DNA of 64,000 nt from Paracoccus salipaludis. GTDB lineage: Bacteria > Pseudomonadota > Alphaproteobacteria > Rhodobacterales > Rhodobacteraceae. The notes under the pieces are model-generated. The model was not told the DNA's origin and made no database searches. It worked only from the letters and a program-made list of their open reading frames with translations. The stretch spans positions 62,001 through 126,000 of the forward strand of contig NZ_NSJZ01000001.1 in assembly GCF_002287065.1 (NCBI RefSeq). The letters are read 5' to 3'. This document shows positions 1-8,649 of the stretch, one piece after another. Position 1 is the first letter of the stretch; every line of letters begins with the position of its first letter. The position numbers and the translations under genes are program-made.

Positions 1-1371
1 GGTGTGGGCGGTATGCGGGCCGCCTGTCGCAGGGTCCACCATCATCTCGCAGTTGCCGTGGTCGGCGATGACGACCGCCGCGCCACCGACGCGGTCCAGC
101 GCCTCGACCATCCGGCCGAGGCCCCGGTCCACCGCCTCGCAGGCACGGATCGCCGCGGGCAGGCTGCCGGTGTGACCCACCATGTCGGGATTGGCGTAGT
201 TGACCACGATCAGGTCGTAGCCCTCGCCGATGGCCTGCACCAGCCGGTCCGTGACCTCCCCGGCCGCCATTTCCGGGGCGAGGTCATAGGTCGCCACCCT
301 GGGGCTCGAGGGCATGTGACGGTCCTCGCCGGGCTCGGGCGCCTCTTTCCCGCCGTTCAGGAAGAAGGTGACATGCGGGTATTTCTCGGTCTCGGCCAGC
401 CGGAACTGGCGCAGCCCGTGCGAGGCCACCCAGGCGCCCAGCGTGTTCGCCACCTGCCGCTTGGGGTAGGCGGCAGTCATGAATTCGTCATGGCGCGTCG
501 AGTAATCGACCATCCCCAGCACCCCGGACCAGGCGGGGCGGCCGGTCACGTCGAACTCGGCAAAGCCCGGCTGGGCGATGGCGGCCATGATCTCGCGCGC
601 GCGGTCGGCGCGGAAGTTCAGGCAGAAGAAGCCATCGCCGTCCCGTGCGCCGGTGTAGCCGGGCAGGACGGTGGGGGCGATGAACTCGTCGGTCTCGCCG
701 CGCGCATAGGCGTCGGAGACGGCGGTGGGCGCGTCGGCGGCATGAAGCCCCCGGCCGCGCACGATGGCGTCATAGGCGCGCGCCACCCGGTCCCAGCGGT
801 TGTCCCGGTCCATCGCGTAATAGCGCCCCGTGACGGTGCCGACCGTGACGCCCTCGGGCAGGTTGCCCGCCAGTTCGGTGACAAATCCCAGCGCCGATTC
901 GGGCGGCACGTCGCGCCCGTCCGTGATCGCGTGCAGCACGACCGGCAAACCCTGGTCCGCCACCGCCTTGCAGGCCGCGACCACATGGGCGATGTGGCCG
1001 TGCACCCCGCCGTCCGACACCACGCCCATCAGGTGCGCCGTGCCGCCCACGGCGCGCAACCGATCCACGAAGGTGCGGATGCCGGGGTTCTGAAAGAAGC
1101 TGCCGTCCTCGATCGCCAGGTCGATCTGGCCCAGGTCCATCGCCACCACGCGCCCCGCGCCGATGTTGGTGTGCCCCACCTCCGAGTTGCCCATCTGCCC
1201 GCGCGGCAGCCCCACGTCCGGGCCATAGGTGATCAGCGTCGCGCCGGGGCAGTCCCGCCGCAGCCGGTCCATGTTCGGGGTCGCGGCCTGGTCGGGGGCG
1301 CTGAAGTCGGGGCGGTCCGCGATCCCCCAGCCATCGAGGATGCAAAGGACGACGGGACGGGGGCTGGACAT
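1..1371 (-). CDS. gpmI: 2,3-bisphosphoglycerate-independent phosphoglycerate mutase (3' end outside window)
   Basis: Interconverts 3- and 2-phosphoglycerate in glycolysis and gluconeogenesis in the cytoplasm. The ATG at 1371 opens a frame beginning MSSPRPVVLCILDGWG, with a metal-binding Asp near residue 13 and the phosphoserine motif MGNSEVGHTN, whose Ser is about residue 63. About 457 codons are in the window. The family is usually about 500-515 residues, so roughly 50 C-terminal residues lie beyond the left edge. It is divergent from dut, with about 140 bp between the two starts. The family call is secure; only the end is unseen. Confidence 0.95.
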   Translation of the reverse strand, partial: MSSPRPVVLCILDGWGIADRPDFSAPDQAATPNMDRLRRDCPGATLITYGPDVGLPRGQMGNSEVGHTNIGAGRVVAMDLGQIDLAIEDGSFFQNPGIRTFVDRLRAVGGTAHLMGVVSDGGVHGHIAHVVAACKAVADQGLPVVLHAITDGRDVPPESALGFVTELAGNLPEGVTVGTVTGRYYAMDRDNRWDRVARAYDAIVRGRGLHAADAPTAVSDAYARGETDEFIAPTVLPGYTGARDGDGFFCLNFRADRAREIMAAIAQPGFAEFDVTGRPAWSGVLGMVDYSTRHDEFMTAAYPKRQVANTLGAWVASHGLRQFRLAETEKYPHVTFFLNGGKEAPEPGEDRHMPSSPRVATYDLAPEMAAGEVTDRLVQAIGEGYDLIVVNYANPDMVGHTGSLPAAIRACEAVDRGLGRMVEALDRVGGAAVVIADHGNCEMMVDPATGGPHTAHT

Positions 1372-1513
1372 GGACAACTTCTTTCGGCCGCGTGAAGTGC
1401 CGGGTTTTTACGGCCCCGCCCGCCAAGGGGCAAGGCGCGAGCCCGCAAGGGCGCGCCCTGCGCGTGACCTTGGGCGGGCGATGGCTTAAGCCGGGGGCGG
1501 ACCAACCCCGAGT

Positions 1514-1990
1514 ATGCCGATGCAAGCCTGCCCGCCCGTGGAACTGAAGGTGCTGGACGCCCGCCTGCGCGACTGGGGCCTGCCCGACTGGCAGACGCCC
1601 ATGGCGGCGGCACTGGACCTGCGCGCCTGCCTCGACGCGCCGCTGGCGCTGTATCCGCAGGCCCCGGCCGAGCTGGTGCGCTCGGGGATCGCCCTGCACA
1701 TGGCCGATCCGCATCTGGCGGCGGTGATCCTGCCCAGGTCGGGGCTGGGGCATCGCAAGGGGCTGGTGATGGGCAATGCGCTTGGCCTGATCGACGCCGA
1801 CTATACCGACGAGATCCTGATCAGCGCCTGGAACCGCAATCCGCCGGGCAGCGCGCCCATCCTGATCCAGCCCGGAGAGCGGATCGCGCAGATGCTGTTC
1901 GTTCCGGTGGTCCGCCCCGTGCTGACCGAGGTGGCCGAGTTCTCGCGCGGAAGCGAGCGGGCAGGCGGCTTCGGCTCGACGGGGGTCTGA
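1514..1990 (+). CDS. dut: dUTP diphosphatase (dUTPase)
   Basis: Hydrolyses dUTP to dUMP and pyrophosphate, which keeps uracil out of DNA and feeds dTMP synthesis. The 158-residue protein has all five trimeric dUTPase motifs: AALDLRA near 32-38, PRSGLGHRK at 74-82, GLIDADYTDEI at 91-101, PGERIAQML from 120, and the C-terminal P-loop-like RAGGFGSTGV at 149-158. Length is normal. An alternative ATG two codons downstream (1520) cannot be excluded, since the ribosome binding site is weak. The stop codon lies one base before the next start, so the two genes are probably cotranscribed. Confidence 0.96.
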   Translation: MPMQACPPVELKVLDARLRDWGLPDWQTPMAAALDLRACLDAPLALYPQAPAELVRSGIALHMADPHLAAVILPRSGLGHRKGLVMGNALGLIDADYTDEILISAWNRNPPGSAPILIQPGERIAQMLFVPVVRPVLTEVAEFSRGSERAGGFGSTGV

Positions 1991-1991
1991 G

Positions 1992-3137
1992 ATGCTGTGG
2001 ACGCTGCTGCTGGTCGTCGCGGGGATCGTCGTCATCCGCCGATTCGGGGCGGGGGTGCTGGCCGCCGTCCTTGCGGCGGTCTGGCTGGCGGGGGTCGCGG
2101 GCCTGTGGCAGCGGCATCAGGCGGGACAGGCGCTGCTGCCCTCGGACCTGTGGGTTCCGGCCGCGGGACTCGCGGCGTTGGCTGCAGGTTACGCGGCGCT
2201 GATCGGACGCCTGAGATCGCGCGCCCGCGCGCGGCAGCCGGTGGGCTCGGGGGTGGCCGCGGCGCGGCCGCGGGGCAGGGCCGAGCCACCCGCACCGCCC
2301 CCGGTCAGCCAGGCAGGATCAGCGCCCGCAGGCGAGGTCGCGCCGGCCGATCCCACACAACCCCTCAGCGACGCCGAACTGGACCGCTATGCCCGCCACA
2401 TCGTCCTGCGCGAGATCGGGGGCGCGGGGCAGCGGCGGCTGCGGGCCTCGCGCGTGCTGGTCGTGGGGGCGGGGGGGCTGGGCGCGCCGGTGCTGATGTA
2501 TCTGGCGGCGGCGGGCGTGGGGCGGATCACGGTCGCGGACGACGACACGGTCGGGCTGTCGAACCTGCAGCGGCAGGTGATCTTTTCCACCGCCGACATC
2601 GACCGCCCCAAGGTCCAGGCTGCCGCCGAGGCGCTGAACCGGCTGAACCCCCATGTTGGCGTCACCGCGCTGGCGCGCCGCATCGGGACAGGAGATGCCG
2701 ATCTGGTCGCGGGCCATGACCTGGTGATCGACGGCACCGACAGCTTCGCCTCGCGGCAGGCGATCAACGCGGCCTGCGTCGCGGCGGGCGTGCCGCTGCT
2801 CGCAGGCTCGATCGCGCAATGGGAAGGGCAGGTCGCGCTTTACGATCCCGCGCGCGGCGCACCCTGCCTTGCCTGCGTCTTTCCCGAACCGCCCGCGCCA
2901 GGGTTGGCGCTGTCCTGCGCCGAGGCGGGCGTCGTGGGCGCCCTGCCGGGTGTCGTCGGCAGCCTGATGGCGCTGGAGGCGATCAAGGAACTGGCCGGCA
3001 TCCCCCAGAACGGCACGGGCGCGGGACTGCGCGGGCGCATGCTGATCCTTGATGGCCTGTGGGGGGACACCCGGACCGTCAGCCTGCCGCGCCGGCCCGG
3101 CTGCCCGGTCTGCGGCGCCGAAGATACATCAACCTGA
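1992..3137 (+). CDS. Membrane-anchored HesA/MoeB/ThiF family (E1-like) adenylyltransferase
   Basis: This 381-residue protein joins an N-terminal membrane region (hydrophobic stretches about 3-37 and 53-72) and a Pro/Ala/Arg-rich linker to a full ThiF/MoeB domain from about residue 125. The domain shows LSDAELDRYARHIVL, the nucleotide loop VVGAGGLGAP (157-166), NLQRQ at 191-195, the conserved SCAEAGVVG around Cys309, and two zinc CxxC pairs, 292/295 and 371/374. Family members adenylate the C-terminal glycine of MoaD, ThiS or other ubiquitin-like sulfur carriers. No carrier gene is adjacent, so the substrate is unknown. The membrane segment is unusual for MoeB and ThiF. The start follows the dut stop directly. 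Confidence 0.85.
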   Translation: MLWTLLLVVAGIVVIRRFGAGVLAAVLAAVWLAGVAGLWQRHQAGQALLPSDLWVPAAGLAALAAGYAALIGRLRSRARARQPVGSGVAAARPRGRAEPPAPPPVSQAGSAPAGEVAPADPTQPLSDAELDRYARHIVLREIGGAGQRRLRASRVLVVGAGGLGAPVLMYLAAAGVGRITVADDDTVGLSNLQRQVIFSTADIDRPKVQAAAEALNRLNPHVGVTALARRIGTGDADLVAGHDLVIDGTDSFASRQAINAACVAAGVPLLAGSIAQWEGQVALYDPARGAPCLACVFPEPPAPGLALSCAEAGVVGALPGVVGSLMALEAIKELAGIPQNGTGAGLRGRMLILDGLWGDTRTVSLPRRPGCPVCGAEDTST

Positions 3138-3335
3138 CGTGAACGCATGTGAGCCTGCGGCTCTCCGAAGCACCGGAGAAGACGTGGCTGATGTGGCGCC
3201 AGCGCCTCAGTTCACCGGCGGCTTGCTGCCAATGAAATTTCTCTTGAGAAAACAGGGAACGAAATCGCACGCTTGCGACGTTGAAGGGTGACGCGGCCCG
3301 CAGCCGATCGTTGTTCAAGTGGGAGTAACCGAAAA

Positions 3336-3773
3336 ATGACCTATCTGAAGCCCGTTCTGGCCGTCGCCGCCGCCCTGTCGCTGTCGGCCTGTGTGCCCGG
3401 CGCAACCGTCACCACCGTCAGCACCCCCGGCGCCGAGCCGGTCACGGTCGTGGACGGCCCCGCCATCGCCCCCGCCGCGCCGGAAGCGACCGCCGGCACG
3501 CCCGGCCCGGACACGCTGGACGGCACCTGGAACCTCGTCGCCTCGCAGTGCGGCGATCCCGCCAGCGAAGGCCGTCTGACCATTCAGGGCAACAAGTTCA
3601 CCTTCCCGACGTCGGACTGCACCGTCGGGACGTCCGAGGTGCAGACGAACTACACCTCGGTCTCGCTTGGCTGCTCGGGTGCGGCGAACCGCCAGCTCAA
3701 CATCTCGATCCGTCCCGGCGTGATGCGCATGACCGAAGGTTCGACCACGCTGACCTACTATCGCTGCATGTGA
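3336..3773 (+). CDS. Putative lipoprotein
   Basis: The 145-residue product begins with a lipoprotein signal peptide; the lipobox LSAC ends at Cys19. A Pro/Ala-rich stretch follows, then from about residue 60 a small domain starting LDGTWNLVASQCG with further cysteines and ending in YYRCM. The layout resembles small periplasmic beta-barrel inhibitor-like lipoproteins (AprI/Inh type), but I cannot assign a function. The ATG at 3336 is preferred over an in-frame ATG at 3288 because GGAG lies about 10 bases upstream and the signal peptide begins right there. Confidence 0.75.
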   Translation: MTYLKPVLAVAAALSLSACVPGATVTTVSTPGAEPVTVVDGPAIAPAAPEATAGTPGPDTLDGTWNLVASQCGDPASEGRLTIQGNKFTFPTSDCTVGTSEVQTNYTSVSLGCSGAANRQLNISIRPGVMRMTEGSTTLTYYRCM

Positions 3774-3811
3774 CCGGGCCCGCCGGCACGGCATCTGGCC
3801 GGAACGCGTAG

Positions 3812-3837
3812 GCACCCCGGGCCTTGCCCCGGGGTGC
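3812..3837. terminator. Hairpin between convergent genes
   Basis: A perfect 9-bp inverted repeat (arms GCACCCCGG and CCGGGGTGC) with an 8-base loop lies between the stops of the lipoprotein gene (+) and the SH3 gene (-). There is no T-run on either side, so this is a candidate bidirectional terminator by position and stem strength only. Confidence 0.5.
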
Positions 3838-3850
3838 GGGACGGAAATGG

Positions 3851-4531
3851 TTACTCTCGGGTTTCCTCGGGATCGACGCCCCAGAGCGAGATCTTGGGGA
3901 CCCACCCCTTTTCGCCCCCGCCCGAGACGCGGCACCAGTCGATCTCGCATTCGTGCAGACGCACGATCGCGCCCGCCTCGGCCCGGGCCAGTACCGACGC
4001 ATTGGCGTCGGGCCGGCTGCGCAGCTCGGCCATGTCGGTCGTGACAATGGCGGTCCTGACGCCGGACAGCAGCGAGTAATGCACCCAGCCGCCCGCGCCG
4101 TCCTGGTCCTCGACCCGGCGCCAGTGGCCGAACTCGGCCACCACCCGCAGCGGCATGCCGGGGTGGCGGAACACCCAGTCGATGCGATGCGACAGCGAGG
4201 GACCGCGCCGGGCGTTCCCCTCGCCGCCCTTCAGGCTGACATAGCGAGGCAGGGGGAGATTGGTGACAGGCCCGCGGTTCGGGTCGCGGGGCTTGTCCTG
4301 GTGACGGCTGATCAGCGAATCCGCGGACACATCGCCCGGATTGATCTCGATCGCGGGCGCCTCGGCCGAGGCCGCACCATCGCCGCTGGAGCGGGGGCTC
4401 TGCGCGGTGGCCGGAAGGGCCAGCGCCAGCCCTGTCGCCAGCAGTCCCGCACCCGCTGCGGCCAGCACGGGGCGGCGCAGCCGTGCCGCGCACGCCTCCG
4501 CCACCGATCGGGTCACGGATCGCAATGTCAT
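3851..4531 (-). CDS. SH3-domain (YgiM-like) secreted protein
   Basis: The 226-residue protein has an N-terminal hydrophobic segment ending ALPATAQ, consistent with a Sec signal or anchor (about residues 20-43). It contains two bacterial SH3-like repeats: one around RYVSLKGGEGNARRGPS, and one around MAELRSRPDANASVLARAEAGA followed by WCRVSGGGEKGWV. Such domains are found in periplasmic proteins thought to bind peptidoglycan or act in stress responses. It is divergent from the 2-hydroxyacid dehydrogenase gene. The ATG at 4531 was chosen because it opens the signal peptide; the frame itself stays open far upstream. Confidence 0.8.
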   Translation of the reverse strand: MTLRSVTRSVAEACAARLRRPVLAAAGAGLLATGLALALPATAQSPRSSGDGAASAEAPAIEINPGDVSADSLISRHQDKPRDPNRGPVTNLPLPRYVSLKGGEGNARRGPSLSHRIDWVFRHPGMPLRVVAEFGHWRRVEDQDGAGGWVHYSLLSGVRTAIVTTDMAELRSRPDANASVLARAEAGAIVRLHECEIDWCRVSGGGEKGWVPKISLWGVDPEETRE

Positions 4532-4660
4532 GTCGTCGTCCTTGCCTGCCGCGGCCCGCGCCGCGTGTCTGCCTGTCGGGCGCATGGCCCCGGGGCCTTG
4601 TGCCTGCCCCGCCTGACGGTAAGTTTGCCAAACGCAACGTGGTATTGGAAGAGAGGTCAC

Positions 4661-5662
4661 ATGGCTGGCACCGCACCCCCGCGTGATCGGCTGAAGGTCA
4701 CCGTGACCCGCCGCCTGCCCCAGCCCGTCGAATCGCGCCTGGCCGAACTGTTCGACGTGTCGCTGCGCGAGGTCGATGGCCGCATGAGCCGCGAGGAACT
4801 GGCCCAGGCGCTGAAGGACAGCGACGTGCTGGTCCCCACTGTCACCGACCAGATCGACGCGCGGCTTCTGGGTCAGGCGGGCGAGCGGCTGAAGCTGATC
4901 GCCAACTATGGCGCCGGTGTCGATCACATTGACGTGGAAAGCGCCCGCCAGCGCGGCATCCAGGTCACGAACACCCCCGGGGTCGTGACCGAGGACACTG
5001 CCGACATGGCCATCGCCCTTATGCTGGCCGTGACCCGCCGCATCCCCGAGGGGCTGGCCGAGATGCAGACCGGCCGCTGGGAAGGCTGGGCCCCGACCGC
5101 GCATCTGGGCGGGCGCATCGGGGGCAGGCGCCTGGGCATCCTCGGCATGGGGCGGATCGGGCAGGCGGTCGCGCGGCGCGCCAATGTCTTCGGAATGCAG
5201 GTCCATTACCACAACCGCCGCCGCCTGCGCCCCGAGGTCGAGGCGGATCTGCGCGCGACCTACTGGGAAAGCCTCGACCAGATGCTCGCACGGGTGGACA
5301 TCCTGTCGATCAACGCGCCGCACACGCCATCGACCTTCCACCTTCTGAACGCGCGGCGGCTGAAGCTGATGAAGCCCTCGGCGGTGATCGTGAACACCTC
5401 GCGCGGCGAGGTCATCGACGAGAACGCCCTGACGCGGATGCTGCGCGCCGGAGAGCTTGCGGGCGCGGGCCTCGACGTCTTCGAGCACGGGCACGAGATC
5501 AATCCGCGCCTGCGCGAGGCCCCCAACGTGGTGATGCTGCCGCACATGGGCTCGGCCACGACCGAGGGCCGGAACGAGATGGGCGAGAAGGTCATCATCA
5601 ACATCAAGACCTTCGCCGACGGCCACCGCCCGCCGGATCTGGTGCTGCCCTCGATGCTGTAA
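4661..5662 (+). CDS. D-2-hydroxyacid dehydrogenase (glyoxylate/hydroxypyruvate reductase type)
   Basis: NAD(P)H-dependent reduction of 2-ketoacids; by similarity probably glyoxylate or hydroxypyruvate. In the 333-residue product the Rossmann motif is LGMGRIGQAVARR (161-173). The catalytic Arg is in NTSRGEV (about 248), Glu in LDVFEHGHEIN (about 275) and His in LPHMGSAT (about 295). ATG 4661 follows GAGAGG by six bases and begins the first recognisable part of the family; the same frame runs open upstream with no family similarity. A strong terminator follows. Substrate specificity cannot be read from the sequence. Confidence 0.88.
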   Translation: MAGTAPPRDRLKVTVTRRLPQPVESRLAELFDVSLREVDGRMSREELAQALKDSDVLVPTVTDQIDARLLGQAGERLKLIANYGAGVDHIDVESARQRGIQVTNTPGVVTEDTADMAIALMLAVTRRIPEGLAEMQTGRWEGWAPTAHLGGRIGGRRLGILGMGRIGQAVARRANVFGMQVHYHNRRRLRPEVEADLRATYWESLDQMLARVDILSINAPHTPSTFHLLNARRLKLMKPSAVIVNTSRGEVIDENALTRMLRAGELAGAGLDVFEHGHEINPRLREAPNVVMLPHMGSATTEGRNEMGEKVIINIKTFADGHRPPDLVLPSML

Positions 5663-5668
5663 GCCTCT

Positions 5669-5700
5669 GCCCCGCGCCGCAAGGTCGCGGGGCGCTTTCG
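5669..5700 (+). terminator. Rho-independent terminator after the 2-hydroxyacid dehydrogenase gene
   Basis: Arms GCCCCGCG (5669-5676) and CGCGGGGC (5686-5693) form a perfect 8-bp stem followed by GCTTTCGTT, seven bases past the stop codon. Confidence 0.7.
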
Positions 5701-5720
5701 TTCAGGCGTGGTGCAAAAGC

Positions 5721-5748
5721 AAAAGGCCGGTCTTGCGACCGGCCTTTT
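5721..5748. terminator. Bidirectional terminator between dehydrogenase gene and tRNA-Gly
   Basis: A perfect 12-bp inverted repeat (AAAAGGCCGGTC / GACCGGCCTTTT) with loop TTGC ends in a T-run on either strand. It sits directly behind the minus-strand tRNA-Gly and the plus-strand dehydrogenase gene, so it can serve both. Confidence 0.85.
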
Positions 5749-5754
5749 TGATAT

Positions 5755-5829
5755 TGGAGCGGGCGATGAGATTCGAACTCACGACCCTAACCTTGGCAAG
5801 GTTATGCTCTACCCCTGAGCTACGCCCGC
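5755..5829 (-). tRNA. tRNA-Gly (GCC)
   Basis: The minus strand reads GCGGGCGTAGCTCAGGGGTA and folds as a 75-nt cloverleaf including an encoded CCA. The anticodon stem-loop carries GCC between CTT... and ...AAG arms, the T-loop is GTTCGAATC, and the acceptor pairs GCGGGCG with CGCCCGC. Confidence 0.97.
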
Positions 5830-5866
5830 GCTCCGTCCCGGTTGCTTCCGCCGCCGGTGGAGGGGG

Positions 5867-5894
5867 ATTTAGCCAAGGCGGCGGTGGGCTGCAA
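5867..5894 (-). promoter_or_regulatory. Candidate promoter of tRNA-Gly
   Basis: On the minus strand TTGCAG (5894-5889) and CTAAAT (5872-5867) are spaced by 16 bases, and the -10 lies about 37 bases before the tRNA 5' end. This fits a sigma-70-like promoter, but it rests on consensus matching only. Confidence 0.45.
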
Positions 5895-6058
5895 GAGAAA
5901 AAATTCACCAATCGTCACATGACGCGCCGTCGCGGTCGGGGCGCAGCGCGCCGGCGCAGGCAACCTTGGGCGCCTGCAGGGCTTTCCTCTTGAAAAAGGC
6001 AAGGTTTGGCGGCATATGGCCAAGGTCCGCGAATGGCGGGCTCCAGACAGGAGAGATC

Positions 6059-6277
6059 ATGGCCAAGGAAGAGATGCTCGAATTCCCCGGCGTGGTGAAG
6101 GAACTCCTGCCCAACGCGACGTTCCGGGTCGAGCTCGAAAACGGCCATGAGATCATCGCGCATATGGCAGGCAAGATGCGCAAGAACCGCATCCGCGTTC
6201 TCGCCGGCGACAAGGTTCAGGTGGAAATGAACACCTATGACCTCAGCAAGGGGCGGATCAATTACCGCTTCAAGTAA
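6059..6277 (+). CDS. infA: Translation initiation factor IF-1
   Basis: The 72-residue product [20 protein letters not shown]... is a complete IF-1: a single S1/OB-fold that binds the ribosomal A site with IF-2 and IF-3 during initiation. Its length is exactly the family norm. ATG 6059 is preceded by CAGGAGAG, and the open frame upstream has no similarity. The gene heads infA-maf-rng-yacG, which are tightly packed or overlapping. Confidence 0.98.
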   Translation: MAKEEMLEFPGVVKELLPNATFRVELENGHEIIAHMAGKMRKNRIRVLAGDKVQVEMNTYDLSKGRINYRFK

Positions 6278-6866
6278 GGCGGGCCGGCCGCGATTCGTGC
6301 TGGCTTCGGCCAGCCCGCGCCGGATCGAGCTGCTGGCCCAGATCGGCGTCACCCCGGACGCCGTCATTCCCGCCGATATCGACGAATCGCCCCGCAAGGA
6401 CGAATCCCCCCGCGCCTATGTCACGCGCATGGCGGCCGAAAAGGCCAGCGCCGTGGCCGCGGTCGAGCCGGGTGTGGTCCTGGCCGCCGACACCACCGTC
6501 GTTGCGGGTCGCCGCATCCTGGGCAAGCCCGCCGACGAATCCGAGGCCGCGGGTTTCCTGCGCCTGCTGTCGGGGCGCCGTCACCGAGTCATGACCGCGG
6601 TCACCGTCATGGCAAATGGCCATGCCCGCCACAGGCTGGTGGAAACCGTGGTGCGCCTGCGCCAGCTCTCGGATGCCGAGATCGCGGGCTATGTCGCGGG
6701 CGGCGACTGGCGCGGCAAGGCGGGCGGTTATGGCATTCAGGGTCCGGCCAGCGCCTTCGTGCCCTGGATCCAGGGGTCGTTCAGCGCCGTTGTGGGATTG
6801 CCCTTGTCCGAAACATCCGTGCTGCTGTCGGCCTGCGGGATCGCCCCGGCCACCGCGAAGGAGTAA
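6237..6866 (+). CDS. Maf family nucleoside-triphosphate pyrophosphatase
   Basis: Maf proteins hydrolyse non-canonical or modified NTPs to NMP and pyrophosphate. The core motif [12 protein letters not shown] is followed by [15 protein letters not shown] and the late motif [25 protein letters not shown]. From the ATG at 6237 the product is 209 residues and the gene overlaps infA by 41 bases, an unusually long overlap. A GTG at 6297 would give a 190-residue protein starting MLASASPRR, with no overlap and nearer the usual length, so the start is unsettled. The gene lies between infA and rng. Confidence 0.9.
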   Translation: MTSARGGSITASSKAGRPRFVLASASPRRIELLAQIGVTPDAVIPADIDESPRKDESPRAYVTRMAAEKASAVAAVEPGVVLAADTTVVAGRRILGKPADESEAAGFLRLLSGRRHRVMTAVTVMANGHARHRLVETVVRLRQLSDAEIAGYVAGGDWRGKAGGYGIQGPASAFVPWIQGSFSAVVGLPLSETSVLLSACGIAPATAKE

Positions 6867-6870
6867 GCAC

Positions 6871-7932
6871 ATGAAGGGTCGTCAGGTCGTCCTGGGCCAT
6901 CAATGGGGCCGCGAGGCCGCCGCCCTGATGGTGGACGGACAGGTCCAGGATCTTCTGCTGGATCTCAGCGCCCTGACCACGCTTCCACCGGGGGCGATCT
7001 GCCGCGCCGTTGTGGACCGGCTGGTGAAGGGGCAGGGCGGCGTCTTTGTCCGCCTGCCGGAAGGCGAGCGCGGTTTCCTGCGCGACGCCAAGGGCCTGTC
7101 GGAAGGGCAGAGCCTGATCGTGCAGGTCACGGGGGCCGCTGACGACGGCAAGGCCATTCCCGTCAGCCAGCGGGTGCTGTTCCGCGGCCAGAACGCCATT
7201 GCCACGCCGGGGGCCCCCGGCGTGAACGTGTCCCGCCGCATCAGGGATGAAGGCCAGCGCGCGCGGCTGACCGCGTTGGGGACCGCCGTTCTGGAAGGCG
7301 CGCCCGAAAACCTGGGGCTTGTGATGCGCAGCGCGGCGGCCGGGGCCGAGGACGAGGCGATCGACGAGGAGCTTGAAGGGCTGGTGGCGCTTGCCATCGC
7401 CGTCATGTCGGACACGCAGGGTCGCCCCGAGCTTCTGGTGGATGCCGAGCAGCCCTGGCGCGCGGCCTGGATCGACTGGGCCGACCCGCCGCCGGACGAC
7501 GTCGACGACAGCGAGGGTGCCTTCGACCACCACGGCGTCAGTGCCGCGATCGAGGCGCTGCTCGACCCCGAGCTCGACCTGCCGGGCGGCGGTTTCGCGG
7601 TGATCGAAGCCACCCGCGCGCTGGTCGCGGTGGACGTGAACACCGGCCGGGACACCTCGCCGGCGGCCGCGCTCAAGGCCAACATCGCGCTGGCGCGCGA
7701 CCTGCCGCGGCAGCTGCGCCTGCGGGGCCTTGGCGGGCAGGTGGTGATCGACTTCGCCCCCATGCCCAAGCGCGACCGCGGCACGCTCGAGCAGGTGCTG
7801 CGCGCCGCCTTCAAGGCGGACGGCACCGAAACCACGATGGTCGGCTGGACCGCGATGGGGCTTTACGAGTTGAACCGCAAGCGCGACCGCGTGCCCCTGG
7901 TCACCGTCGCCCTTGCGGGAGAAGAGGAATGA
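6871..7932 (+). CDS. Ribonuclease E/G family protein, short form
   Basis: The 353-residue protein is a compact RNase G-like enzyme. The metal-binding Asp residues are in VAVDVNTGR (Asp255) and VVIDFAPM (Asp294), matching the VDVNSG and IDFIDM motifs of RNase E. An S1-like N-terminal part ([14 protein letters not shown]) is visible. It is shorter than E. coli RNase G (about 490), without the zinc-link and small domain regions, as in many alphaproteobacteria. ATG 6871 follows AAGGAG. The stop overlaps the yacG start as ATGA, so translation is probably coupled. Confidence 0.85.
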   Translation: MKGRQVVLGHQWGREAAALMVDGQVQDLLLDLSALTTLPPGAICRAVVDRLVKGQGGVFVRLPEGERGFLRDAKGLSEGQSLIVQVTGAADDGKAIPVSQRVLFRGQNAIATPGAPGVNVSRRIRDEGQRARLTALGTAVLEGAPENLGLVMRSAAAGAEDEAIDEELEGLVALAIAVMSDTQGRPELLVDAEQPWRAAWIDWADPPPDDVDDSEGAFDHHGVSAAIEALLDPELDLPGGGFAVIEATRALVAVDVNTGRDTSPAAALKANIALARDLPRQLRLRGLGGQVVIDFAPMPKRDRGTLEQVLRAAFKADGTETTMVGWTAMGLYELNRKRDRVPLVTVALAGEEE

Positions 7933-8087
7933 CCTGCCCCATCTGCGGCAAGCCAACCGTCGAGGCCTACCGCCCCTTCTGTTCCAAGCGCTGCGCCGAC
8001 GTTGACCTGGCGCGCTGGCTGCGTGGCGACTATGCGATTCCGGGCGAGCCTGCGGGCGATATCCCGCCCCACGACGACAAGAGTTGA
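7929..8087 (+). CDS. yacG: DNA gyrase inhibitor YacG-like zinc protein
   Basis: This 52-residue protein has four cysteines in the YacG pattern CPIC...FCSKRC (3, 6, 18, 22), followed by [16 protein letters not shown], the family's signature tail. E. coli YacG binds zinc and inhibits GyrB. The ATGA overlap with the rng gene places it last in infA-maf-rng-yacG, a common order in alphaproteobacteria. It is short but its identity is clear. Confidence 0.92.
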   Translation: MTCPICGKPTVEAYRPFCSKRCADVDLARWLRGDYAIPGEPAGDIPPHDDKS

Positions 8088-8157
8088 TTTTCGCTCTGGA
8101 CAGCCGCGTTGCGCTTGTCTAGGAACGCTCCACCCTCAGGCAGATGCCTGGACCGGG

Positions 8158-8233
8158 GCCCGGATAGCTCAGTTGGTAGAGCAGCGGATTGAAAATCCGC
8201 GTGTCGGCGGTTCAAATCCGTCTCCGGGCACCA
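8158..8233 (+). tRNA. tRNA-Phe (GAA)
   Basis: A 76-nt cloverleaf beginning GCCCGGATAGCTCAGTTGG with anticodon loop TTGAAAA (GAA), T-loop GTTCAAATC, acceptor GCCCGGA/TCCGGGC and encoded CCA. Disrupted transposon DNA follows downstream, so the 3' end of this tRNA is a possible old integration site; no duplicated tRNA end was found nearby. Confidence 0.97.
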
Positions 8234-8649
8234 AATTTTTTCATGTTATACAGAGAGCACTGGATCAGCACGGTGTCAGTCCTTCGTAGAGGGTTTGACG
8301 CTTTCTGAGCTGGGTTTGACAAGCGTTGTTCGCCGTTCGATCTCCACGTCCAACAACTCGGCAGCGGCCCTGTTGCGCTCGGAAAGGTCAGCATCTCGAG
8401 AACACCAACCTGTCATGGCCTCCTTCTGCCCCGGATAGGCGGCGATCTCCCGTTGGTCCATTCCGGCTTCTCAACGGATTGTTCCCACCATGTGGTGTAA
8501 CCCTTTGAGTGTAAGGTCGGCTGGAAGAGCGCCAGTCTCGACTTGTTCCTTTCGCCAGTTATGCCAAACGGTGCAGAACCCGTTATATGCCCAAGGTCTG
8601 TCCCGAAGGGTCAGGACCCATTGATCTGCCTGCTGCTGCGTGACTCAGG
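8234..8649. other. Gene-free spacer between tRNA-Phe and transposase remnant
   Basis: No convincing gene is seen. Short open frames on the minus strand (for example 8276-8461) have no recognisable similarity, and the base composition is visibly less GC-rich than in neighbouring genes. The end of this stretch (around 8605-8625, GGGTCAGGACCCATTG) resembles the outer end of IS5-group elements, but no matching second end was identified. Confidence 0.5.

Noticed and set aside
4-1395. 463-codon open frame on the plus strand
   Set aside because: It is a mirror of gpmI: the minus strand encodes a complete GpmI N-terminus with all motifs, while this frame has no recognisable domain.
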